A DNA stretch of 64,000 nucleotides from positions 91,368,756 to 91,432,755 of the forward strand of contig CM060731.1 of NCBI GenBank assembly GCA_030704615.1. The letters run 5' to 3'. Both the position numbers and the translations under genes were made by a program. Source of the DNA: Takakia lepidozioides (Eukaryota; Streptophyta; Takakiopsida; Takakiales; Takakiaceae). Under the pieces are notes generated by a model. The model was not told where the DNA came from. It ran no database searches and worked only from the letters and a program-made list of their open reading frames with translations. Below are positions 55,290 to 64,000 of this stretch, piece after piece; positions within the stretch are counted from its first letter, which is position 1; every line of letters begins with the position of its first letter.

Positions 55290-58250
55290 CCAATTTTCGT
55301 AGACCTGATAATTGACATGTACTCGTGAGAAGGTATGTCTATGTCCAACACACTTGCAAAAATTGAAAGCAATCCAAAATCATTTGAACATCGAACGATG
55401 GGTTCACCCTTTGAATCAATTTTGATTGACCTGGTACTTGAGAGGAGCCTGTGACAAGGTGTGTCCAACACAGTTGCAAAGATTGAAAGCAATCACAAAT
55501 TCATTTCACCAGGGAATGATGAGTTCACCCTCTGAACCAATTTTGATTGACCTCATACTCAACAGGTACCTTTGACAAGGTATGTCCAACACACTCGCAA
55601 AGATCGAAAGCAATGAAAAATCATTTCACCAGGGAACGATGAGTTCACCCTCCGAACCAATTTTGATTGACCCGATACTCAACAGGTACCTTTGAAAGGG
55701 AATGTCCAACACACTCGCAAAGATTGAAAACAATAAAAAATCATTTGAACAACAAACGATGGGTTCACCTTTTCAATCAATTTTGATTGACCTCATACTG
55801 GACAGGTCCTTCTGATAAGGTGTGTCAAACACACTCGCAATGTTTAAAAGCAATCCAAAATCATTTCACTAGGGAACGATGAGCTCACCCTCTGAACCAA
55901 TTTTGATTGACCTGATACTTGAGATGAGCCTGTGACAAGGTATGTCCAACACACTCGCAAAGATTGGAAGCAATCAAAAATCATTTGAACAGCGAACGAT
56001 GGGTTCATCCTTTGAATCAATTTTGATTGACCTGATACTCGACACATACCTCTCACAAGGTATGTCCAACACACTCGCAATGTTTGAAAACAATAAAAAA
56101 TCATTTGATCAGCGAACGATGGGTTCACCCTTTCAATCAATTTTGATTGAGCTGATACTGGACACGTATCTCTGACAAGGTATGTCCAACACACTCACAA
56201 TGTTTGCAAGCAATCAAAAATCATTTGATCAGCGAACGATGGGTTCACCCTTTCAATCAATTTTGATTGACCTGATACTCGACACGTACCTCTGACAAGG
56301 TATGTCCAACACACTCACAATGTTTGAAAGCAATAAAAAATCATTTGAACAGCGAACGATGGGTTCACTCTTTCCATCAATTTTGATTGACTTCATACTT
56401 GAGAGGAGCATGTGACAAGGTATGTCCAACACATTCGCAAAGATTGAAAGCAATCCAAAATTCATTTGAACATCGAACGATGGGTTCACCCTTTCAATCA
56501 ATTTCGATTGACCTGATACTCGACATGTATCTCTGACAAGGTATGTCCAACACACTCGCAAAAATTTAAAGCTATCAAAAATCATTTGATCACCAAACAA
56601 TGGGTTCACCCTTTCAATCATTTTCGATTGACCTGATACTCGACCTCTGACAAAGTATGTCCAACACACTCGCAAAGATTGGAAGCAATCAAAAATGATT
56701 TGAACAACGAACGATGGGTTCACCCTTTGAATCAATTTTGAATGACCTGATACTCAACACGTACTTCTGACAAGGTACACTCGCAATGTTTGAAAGCAAT
56801 AAAAAATCATTTGAACAACGAACGATGGGTTCGACTTCATACTTGAGAGGAGCATGTGACAAGGTATGTGGAACACACTCGCAAAGATTGGAAGCAAACA
56901 AAAATCATTTGAACAGCGAACGATAGGTTCGACTTCATACTTGAGAGGAGCATGTGACAAGGTATGTCCAACACACTCGCAAAGATTGGAAGCAATAAAA
57001 AATCATTTGAACAGCGAACGATGGGTTCACCCTTTGAATCAATTTCGATTGACCTGATACTCGACACGTACCTCTGACAAGGTATGTGGAACACACTCGC
57101 AAAGATTGGAAACAATAAAAAATCATTTGAACATCGAACGATGGGTTCACCCTTTGAATCAATTTTGATTGACCTGATACTCGACACGTACCTCTGAGAA
57201 GGTATGTCCAACACACTCGCAATGTTTGAAAGCAATCAAAAGTCATTTGAACAGCGAACGATGGATTTGACTTCATACTTGAGAGGAGCATGTGACAAGG
57301 TATGTCCAACACACTCGCGACGTGATACTTGACACGTAACTCTGACAAGGTATGTCCAACACACTTGCAAAGATTGGAAGCAATCAAAAATCATTTGAAT
57401 AGCGAACGATGGGTTCACCCTTTGAATCAATTTTGATTGATCTAATACTCGACACGTACCTCTGAGAAGGTATGTCCAACACACTCGCAATGTTTGAAAG
57501 TAATAAAAAATCATTTGAACAACAAACGATGGGTTTGACTTCATACTTGAGAGGAGCATATGACAAGGTATGTCCAACACACTCGCAAAAATTGGAAGCA
57601 ATCAAAAATCATTTGAACAACGAACGATGGGTTCACCCTTTGAATCAATTTGGATTACCTGATACTTGACACGCACCTCTGACAAGGTATATCCAACACA
57701 CTGGCAAAGATTGGAAGCAATCAAAAATAATTTGAACAGCGAACGATGGGTTCAACCTTTCAATCAATTTCAATTGACCTGATACTCGACACGTACCTCT
57801 GACAAGGTATATCCAACACACTTGCAATGTTTGAAAGCAATAAAAAATCATTTGAACAGCGAACGATGGGTTCACCCTTTCAATCAATTTTGATTGACTT
57901 CATACTTGAGAGGAGCATGTGAAAAGGTATGTGGAACACACTTGCAAAGATTGGAAACAATCAAAAATCATTTGAATAGTTCACGATGGGTTCACCCTCT
58001 AAACCAATTTTGATTGACCTCATACTTGAGAGAAGCCTGTGAGAAGGCATGTCCAACACTCTCGCAAAGATTCAAAGCAATCAAAATTCATTTGAACAGT
58101 TCACGATGGGTTCACCCTTTCAATCAAATTTGCTTCACCTGATACTTGAGAGGACCTGTGACAAAATATGTCCAACACATTCGCAAAGAATGAAAGCAAT
58201 AAAAATTCATTTGAACAGCAAACGATGAGTTCACCCTTTCAATCAATTTC
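55290..58250. repeat. 120-bp tandem satellite, about 26 units
   Basis: The unit contains GACAAGGTATGTCCAACACA, then CTCGCAAAGATTGAAAGCAA, then TCATTTGAACAGCGAACGAT and GGGTTCACCCTTTGAATCAA. Most units are exactly 120 bases; a few, between about 56.75 and 57.35 kb, have internal deletions and are about 98 or fewer. Single-base variation between units is moderate. Because 120 is a multiple of three, the minus strand shows open frames of up to 160 codons with a 40-residue repeat; I treat those as by-products. Confidence 0.93.
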
Positions 58251-58880
58251 TACGCGGTCGCCCGGCTCCTGGTCCCCATCGTTTTTTTTTTGTACCCCTG
58301 CGGCTACTGTTGGCGGTCGCCGGTTGGGGGGTCGGGACCGCGAGACTTTCTTGAAATTTGTTTACCCATTCAGCGGTCCCTTTTATTTATTTTATTTTAT
58401 TTTATTTATTATTATTTTATTAATGTTTCCACTTGGTTTTTTACCCATGAGGCAACCGCTTCGGCGGTCGGCAATTGGGGGCTCAGAACCGCCAGACTGG
58501 CAGTCCCCACCTTTTTGGTTTTTTGTTTCCACTTGTTTTTGTACCCATGAGGTGATAGCCTCGGCGGTCGCCGATGAGGGGCTCGGGACCGCCAGACTGG
58601 TGGTCCCCACCTTTTCATTTTGTTTCTTTTTGTTTTTGTACCCATGAGGCGACCGCTGCGGCGGTCGCCGTTTGGGGGCTCGGGACCGGTAGACTGGCGG
58701 TCCCAATGTCGCTCCTGGCCGTGTGTGGGGGGGGGCTGCCAGGCGACCGCTATAGTGGCGGTCGCCACCATCGCCACGTCACCCAACACACAAGCGACTG
58801 CCGCTGTGGCGGTCGCCGGAGTTGCCATGTCATGTGCCCCGTAGGCGACCGCCATTGTGGCGATCGCCCATCTTGCCACC
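58250..58880. repeat. GGCGACCGCC palindrome array of the second element
   Basis: Four units of roughly 100 bases each carry the phrase TTTTTGTACCCATGAGGCGACCGC, then GGCGGTCGCC, then GGGGGCTCGGGACCGCCAGACTGGCGGTCCC in variant forms (58.28-58.72 kb). Further palindromes follow, such as GGCGACCGCTATAGTGGCGGTCGCC (58742-58766) and two more to 58869. Two palindromes thus alternate: GGCGACCGCC/GGCGGTCGCC and GGGACCGCC/GGCGGTCCC. A TTTTA/TTTA microsatellite at 58379-58425 lies inside. The array ends about 70 bases before a TATA box. Confidence 0.88.
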
Positions 58881-58940
58881 CTTTCTTGCCCTCTTAAAGT
58901 GTAGTGTATTAATTGGAAGAGGGCAATGGCTCGGGGCGCC

Positions 58941-58948
58941 TATAAAGG
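58941..58948 (+). promoter_or_regulatory. TATA box of the second coiled-coil/RING cassette
   Basis: TATAAAGG lies downstream of the palindrome array. The leader that follows (CCCCTCTTCACTTTCACTCC) resembles the leader after the TATA box at 48579. A likely acceptor (TTCTGCAG at about 59296-59303) precedes the coding frame, which fits a leader intron as in the first element. Confidence 0.65.
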
Positions 58949-59332
58949 AGGGTAGGCCCCTCTTCACTTTCACTCCAAGCTCAGCTTTGTTGCCCTCGGA
59001 TGTGTGGCATTCGTGGAAGAGAGTTGGCTAGGAGGGGCCCATGGAAAGGGGTCATGAAGTTTTGCCTTTTCTTCCATGGAAACCGCTGGTAAACCTTTGA
59101 ACCATTTTCATTGGATTTAAACTATTTTTCAAATGTTGTGTCGTGTAGTTGAAGAGATGCAAGTAGTGAAAAGGGGAGACAAATGGGTCGAGCCTCCTCA
59201 GTGTCGGCATAGGTACGACATATGTAAATATATATTTTAAGTATGATCATGGTGGTGGTAGTCACAAATGATCACTACAGAGTATTGTTTTGGTTTTCTG
59301 CAGGGCGATTTGCGGGCCAATATTGAAGGGTT

Positions 59333-60610
59333 GTGAATACAAGCACGCATGACATTCCCCGCAAAATGGCTGAAGGAAGCGAAGATGGGCGTCCCGTACC
59401 CCAACATATTGGACCTGAGCAGGCAAGCAACAAATCTTATCGCAAAGATGTAAGGCAACAATTGAACAGCGAAATTTCGCAAAATTGGGATGTTCTGGCC
59501 GAAGAGGGTTGGGAGGACTTTCCTTTGAATTGCAAGTGGACATGGTTTTGATGCACAAAATACGTGAAAATGCATCATATAAACTGTTTGTGGCCTTTGG
59601 AAAGACATGCGGTGCAAACGAGGCAAAATTATTTGGAATTCGCTTCCTGCATGGACGAACATTTTCGGCATAGGGCACGTGAGGTGAGCCTTAAATTGTG
59701 GGGCGAGGAGTTGTACAAAAACCTAATTAACTACACCTTAGCAGCTATGGTGTATGTAGAGCTTCTTTTGCACAAAGTTGTGGACTGGCAAACCGCCACA
59801 AAGAGGAAGAAGCCGAAAGTATGGCCTGGTAGTGACATTCCCGACGCTTTTGTGCAATAGCTTCAACCCACGGAGCAAGTGCAGGGTAAGTCTGCATTGT
59901 TGGAGCATGAGGCTTCAACGCTCGAATCAATGCAACCAAGTCTCATGAAAGAACTGGCCACACGAGACCGTCGAATCAAAGAACTGGAGGAGCTCGTTGA
60001 AAAGCAGAGGAAACAAATACTGGACTTGCAAATGAAATTGGAATCAACTTGCCATTCCGTCGATGTTCATAATTGTACCGCACCAGTCATCCATAGAACC
60101 GCCAACTATAAACAGATGCATACTAAAGCGAGCCAAGGGGTAGGAGAAATGGTCATGGCAGATTCCGAAGCCGGGCCGATACCCGGGTATATAGAATACA
60201 TTGTGCCAAACGAACAACAAATTGTGAATGAAAGAAGTCGGAAAGGGAAAGAGGTCATGCTTGAATCCGTAGAATGTTCGAGGACAACCGTTCACACTGA
60301 TTATTTTGGTGAATTGTATGAGGTGGTTAGGGAGCGGGATACTGCTAGGGCGGTTGCCAGCTCCCGTTTGGCGCACGATATGGACATTCGGAGGTATGTA
60401 CCAGGGGTTGGGCATTGGGAAAATTGGGTGTGGTTTGGAATTTTTTTGGCATCACGAGTAAGAGAAACGGAGTGGGCGTTGTCTCAACTACAAGAGAATG
60501 CAGGTATGCCAGGCGGCCTTTATCGGGACAACATTACCGCTAACTTGGAGAGGTATAACGCAATAAGGAGAACTTGCAGTTCACTGGGTTCACCCTCTGG
60601 GCTGATGTAA
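59333..60610 (+). pseudogene. Paralogue of the element coiled-coil protein
   Basis: A single reading frame from 59333 to the TAA at 60608 covers the whole product but is cut by a TGA at 59549 and a TAG at 59858. It shares with the 48994 gene the block INCLWP...HFRHRAREVSLKLWGEE...YTLAAMVYVELLLHKVVDWQTATKRK. Then comes a long coiled coil (LMKELATRDRRIKELEELVEKQRKQILDLQMKLES) and the RERDTARAV...RLAHDMDIRRYVPG region. The Ala/Leu/Pro repeats of the first copy are missing. This copy shows that the two frames of the first element belong to one protein. Function unknown. Confidence 0.6.
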
Positions 60611-60652
60611 AAGAAATGTTAACGTTGTTCGCACACAATTTCTAATACCAAC

Positions 60653-61105
60653 ATGAGCATTAATTGGGAACTGGAGATTGAGGAAGAGTGGGATACGAGG
60701 CCACGAAAATCAGCCCATGTGAAACTCAATGATCGTACGGATATACTACAAAACCCTGTGCCTTCATTCATCACAGATGTATGCACGATTTGTGAAAACC
60801 CCTTTGGACAGAGGTAGCACACATGCTTGGGTCTTGTGGGCATTTCTTCCACAACACATGTCTTGGAGGAGATCATGCCAATAGGGTACGAATACAACAG
60901 ACACAACTTGCCAATGGACCAAGAGCCTTTCTCGTTTCTCAATTTGCGGAATTGGGGTGAAGTCATGTTGTGGAATCCATATACAAGGATGCATGACCTA
61001 ATTGCGGAGGATACAAGCAGAGAGTTCAACATGGATACATTCTGGGTCACATCAAACTGGGAAATCATGAAACGTGCGCGATGCATACCCAATGCTGAAG
61101 AAAGA
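60653..61105 (+). pseudogene. RING-H2 paralogue with half of the finger deleted
   Basis: From the ATG at 60653 the frame reads MSINWELEIEEEWD and then a first zinc pair, DVCTICENPFGQR, followed by a TAG. In another frame the second part of the finger is visible (LGSCGHFFHNTCL). Then the sequence jumps to EEIMPIGYEYNRHNLPMDQEPF, so the segment of about 25-30 residues with the last CPSC pair is deleted. The tail continues to IPNAEER and a stop at 61105-61107. Compared with the copy at 50205 the finger can no longer bind its second zinc, so ligase activity is not expected. Confidence 0.6.
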
Positions 61106-61165
61106 TAACTGTTTTGCCGGCATTTTGGAGGATATTGGAGTGAAAGAAAAGGTAGGTTCTTCCGA

Positions 61166-61747
61166 ATGCCAGAGTCTCTTGTGACAGGGGTGAATATGGA
61201 GAAATACGACGAACAACCACTTGGGAGGATGTCATTTCAACTCACAATGGAAAGAGCATCCACAGAATATATACACCTCCTCGACGCATACAATGTTGAT
61301 AGTACAGATGAAGAGGAGGAGGATGCAAAAGCAAGAGAGATGTTGGATGAATATAAATCAACAATCAATTCAATGTTGATGAACTGGAACATGTTAGTGG
61401 ATGCCCAGTTGCGTGGTCTTCCTTATTGGCATTTGGCGGATGGCCCAACAATAATTGCATAATTGAATGTAGCCTTTGGTTTCAACAACAATGTTGCTTG
61501 CAACTTACCTTCACCTGCAGCACGGCGCCAAAATCAACGTGCCGAAGAAATTACAGAAGCGCATTCATCTGTGACACAACGTTTGATGGGAAGGGTGGAA
61601 TAACATTTGCTAAGACTGGGACCCCCCCCATACTCGATCAATGGCAAGACTTACAGGCCGCACCATGAACCTCAGTATCAACATGCCATCTACTGGTGTA
61701 CATCTATCAAAAGATGGTTGGAGTGGAACCCGTATGCAGATATAGGA
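61166..61747 (+). pseudogene. Acidic ORF downstream of the RING paralogue, unknown
   Basis: One frame runs from about 61166 to a TGA at about 61747 with a TAA at 61460 and another at about 61600. It starts near MPESLVTGVNMEKYDEQPLG, has an acidic stretch (DSTDEEEEDAKAREMLDEYK), and then an Asn/Ala/Arg-rich segment and a Trp-rich end (WCTSIKRWLEWNPYADIG). Nothing like it follows the RING gene in the first element. No family is recognised. It may be the C-terminal part of the same cassette. Confidence 0.35.
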
Positions 61748-62074
61748 TGAGTAGTTGCCAAGTTAAACTTCCATGAATTTCTTTGATCTTCATGAAGTGC
61801 AACCGCCACTTTCGAAACAATTGTGTATATGAAATTTGGGAATTTTGTCACTTGTCAATTGTCAGGTTTCAATGGAATCATGAATGCAATGAAAAAACAT
61901 ATGTTTCACATCATATATGAATCATTTCATGGCCACAAGAAACTTGAAAATCATCTCAATGCGCAATTTCAAAATGTCAGTGTGCTTTTACAACCACGCG
62001 AGAAAATTGGGTACAATCTAAAATTGTAACTCCATGAACCATCATGCTATACCATACGGCGCTTGTAAAATTGC
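61748..62074. other. Spacer between convergent genes
   Basis: AT-rich sequence that probably contains the 3' ends of the plus-strand cassette and the minus-strand kinase-like gene. No other feature was seen. Confidence 0.4.
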
Positions 62075-63556
62075 CTACAACATGTCCTTCTTATAGCAAT
62101 CGTGAGGCTCCATCCAATTGAATGGTGGCGACATAAAACGTCGCCTTATGGCGCTCAACGTCGGTCGAGTCTCCTGAACAACATCGCATAGCTGCTCTAG
62201 AACAAAAGCAAAACATTCTGCCATGAATTTATCCTCAAACGCACTCCCATCGTAATGACTGCCACCATTGATTTTGTGTGCTATCTTACCAACAGCAAAT
62301 GTTTCAGAAGCCATGCTCTGGGTGGGCCTTCGCGGTGTGCCATCCACCAAATTATTTGTTGCCACGTGGACCATAGCAATCTCTAGCGCCACCCACCAAC
62401 GCCGATGCAATTCCTCCTTAATTTTGCTGGTAGTTTCAAAAAGATATGGAGATATCTTCGCTGCCTCCGTGGAGGTTGCCATTCCCCAATCACACACCCT
62501 GATGTACATCTGGTCGGTACTATCTGGGAAATGCAACAAAATATTACTCGGTGAAAGGTCATTGTGCATGACGTGGTTTTTATGAACACTATCCATAATG
62601 CTCAGCAGTGCCCAAGCCAATTTACTTTGGTGGCGGCGGTAACGAACCAAACGGTTCACCTGCTCCTGTTCTTGCTCGGTCCAATGCTTTGCCAACACCT
62701 CCCTGTTATCCACCCGGCTCCCAAATCGTTCGTCACTCTTCCAAACATCACGTAGGGAACCCCCATTCCACCACAATGTGTAACCCTCCAAGTCTCATGG
62801 ATGAACACATATATATTTTATAATCCCATGATGTGCGAATCGCACACCTATGGCCTCTTCAAAATGTTGCCTCCTAGCAAGATGAGGATCTTTCTCCTTA
62901 GGTGTTCTCCCCGCCAATTGCCAATTAACATTAATTCAGATATCACCCGCAATTCGTACCTTACGAACTCGTCCGAAGCCCCCCTCCCGTGGTGCATCCA
63001 ACTGCTCCACCACTGCGTTTGAACTGAGGTACAACAATGCCGCTCCCTCTCCAGGAATGCTGTCGGGCTGCCTCCGTGTCAGTGACTTGGTGCGGCGATT
63101 TCCGTGGGCCTTCGCTGAATCCGCCCACCAGCCAACTCGCACAAACAAGTCCTTCTCCCAAGCCGGCACCGGACCACTTGTCGTTTGTTTCACCATCGAA
63201 CCAATAAACTGCTTGAGATTCCATGTGATGTCGTCCGCTCGATGTTCCACCCACTGGTCGAACTTGCGCTTCTCCCTCTCCTCTGTCCACTTCTCCCCGG
63301 CCAAAGCTTCCTGGATTTTTTGCTCCATCCGCAGTTCAAACTCGCAGAATCCATCATGTCCATGCCGGACATACGCACTTTGCAAGTACATCATGCTCTT
63401 CTCCATAAAATATGCTAGCACCAACTCCTTGACAACATCCCCGGTGGCTTTGCTGGCGTAATGGTCTCTGTTGATAGCGCTATCACGCTCCAATCCATGT
63501 TTCCTTTTTTTCCCTGATGAACTTCCCGTCCCAGTGCTAGACCCTGTTCCAGACAT
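62075..63556 (-). pseudogene. Protein-kinase-like gene of the element
   Basis: From the ATG at 63556 a single frame of about 490 codons runs to 62075, with a TGA at 62938-62936 and another at 62797-62795. The N-terminal 180 residues include a basic segment (GKKRKHG) and a charged helical region of no known family. The kinase part starts with a glycine loop (REGGFGRVRKVRI). It has a catalytic loop HNDLSPSNIL with the HxDxxxxN residues, and CDWGMA in place of DFG. The VAxK lysine and the APE segment were not clearly identified. DWG and HND loops are known in some atypical or pathogen-like kinases, so activity cannot be judged. The nearest confident statement is a protein-kinase fold. Both stops lie inside the N-lobe, so this copy is broken unless it is read through. 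Confidence 0.68.
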
Positions 63557-63970
63557 TGCTTGGTATGTTATGGCAAGAAAATGAAATTAGATCTTGGAAC
63601 AGACTGCACAAAAATAGATTGTCACTCCTGACACCCCCCCTCAACCGGCCTAAACCCTTCCCCCTCCCGATATAGCAAATCGGTTTGTGCACCCGTTTGG
63701 TCACACGCCGGACGTGACTCCAAACCAATTCTCTCGTCAGTTCAAGGATAAAAAACTCGAAAATCTCCCCCCTCAAATGCCAAGCACCCTTGCCTAAACC
63801 AATTCTCTCGTCAGTTTAGGGAAAAAAAAATCGAAAACCTCCCCCCTCCAATGCCAAGCACCCTTGCCTCTTCCAGTTCGAACTCTCGGACTCAGAACGC
63901 GAAGCATCCAAAGTACCCTCAAGCTTGAGAACGGGGAGGCAAAGGTGAAAAAATGGGGGGGAGGCCTGCC

Positions 63971-63978
63971 CTTTTATA
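63971..63978 (-). promoter_or_regulatory. TATA box of the kinase-like gene
   Basis: On the minus strand GGTATAAAAGGGCAGG lies about 415 bases upstream of the ATG at 63556, at the window edge. It is a strong TATA match and fits the TATA-driven promoters of the other genes in these elements. No palindrome array is visible in the 22 bases left beyond it. Confidence 0.65.
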
Positions 63979-64000
63979 CCCCTCCACCCTCCACCCTCCC

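Larger units (their letters stand above)
58250..64000. mobile_element. Second hAT-related element with RING and kinase genes (partial)
   Basis: This element shares with 48.3-55.14 kb the palindrome array, the promoter layout and the coiled-coil/RING cassette. It differs in carrying a minus-strand kinase-like gene. No transposase is visible before the window ends, so the right edge is outside the window. Multiple stops show it is decayed. Confidence 0.5.

Noticed and set aside
55844-57887. Minus-strand open frames of 116-160 codons with a 40-residue repeat
   Set aside because: They follow from the 120-base satellite period and are broken wherever unit length changes. No codon-like conservation is apparent by eye.
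34190-64000. Integrated giant-virus-like segment (methyltransferase, kinase, RING genes)
   Set aside because: There are spliceosomal introns, MULE and hAT transposases, and no capsid, DNA polymerase or packaging gene. Transposon accessory genes explain the set better.

Overview
This window reads as nuclear DNA from a land plant, most likely a seed-free lineage (fern, lycophyte or bryophyte). The evidence is a plant-type mitochondrial ATP synthase epsilon subunit, an intronless PLS-class PPR gene with a decaying DYW tail, TTTAGGG-type telomeric motifs, GT..AG introns and dense broken transposons. The clade is an inference; no marker for a species is present. Gene density is very low, and most coding potential belongs to mobile elements carrying stops and frameshifts.

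Layout. 1-6.3 kb: sparse sequence with one ordinary gene, mitochondrial ATP synthase epsilon (minus strand, start 3739), and a tRNA-derived SINE-like element. 6.36-10.43 kb: LINE retrotransposon copies whose shared 3' tail ends in different microsatellites. 10.95-13.36 kb: a PPR gene with a broken DYW domain. 16.64-18.14 kb: a degenerate relative of the methyltransferase-like gene found at 34.7-38.6 kb. 18.29-25.94 kb: a decayed Ty3/gypsy element with an unusual Cys-rich leader ORF present in two diverged copies. 30.0-34.19 kb: PPR pseudogenes interrupted by antisense LINE fragments.

34.2-45.75 kb is a large composite element. It holds (i) a minus-strand multi-exon gene with features of a class-beta N4/N6 DNA methyltransferase, (ii) about 2.4 kb packed with roughly forty 22-bp palindromes (arms GGAAATGCGG / CCGCATTTCC), and (iii) a plus-strand MULE-type transposase with a GCM1/WRKY-like zinc finger, a DDE core and a SWIM finger. 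Single palindromes recur in the introns and at both edges, so they appear to mark the element as a unit. One palindrome centre is interrupted by about four telomeric repeats.

48.3-55.14 kb and 58.25 kb to the window end are two related elements marked by a different palindrome (GGCGACCGCC / GGCGGTCGCC). Arrays of it lie just upstream of TATA boxes. The first element encodes a coiled-coil protein plus a RING-H2 protein on the plus strand and a hAT transposase with a long acidic tail on the minus strand. The second carries a paralogous coiled-coil/RING pair and a minus-strand protein-kinase-like gene. Between them lie telomere-like repeats and a 120-bp satellite of about 26 units.

The best candidate for an undescribed system is the shared design of these elements: a transposase gene packaged with accessory regulators (DNA methyltransferase-like, RING-H2, kinase-like), with element-specific short palindrome arrays at or beside the promoters. 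The palindromes are plausible binding sites for the element's own proteins, and in the MULE-type element possible methylation targets. That functional link is inference; the arrangement is visible in the sequence.
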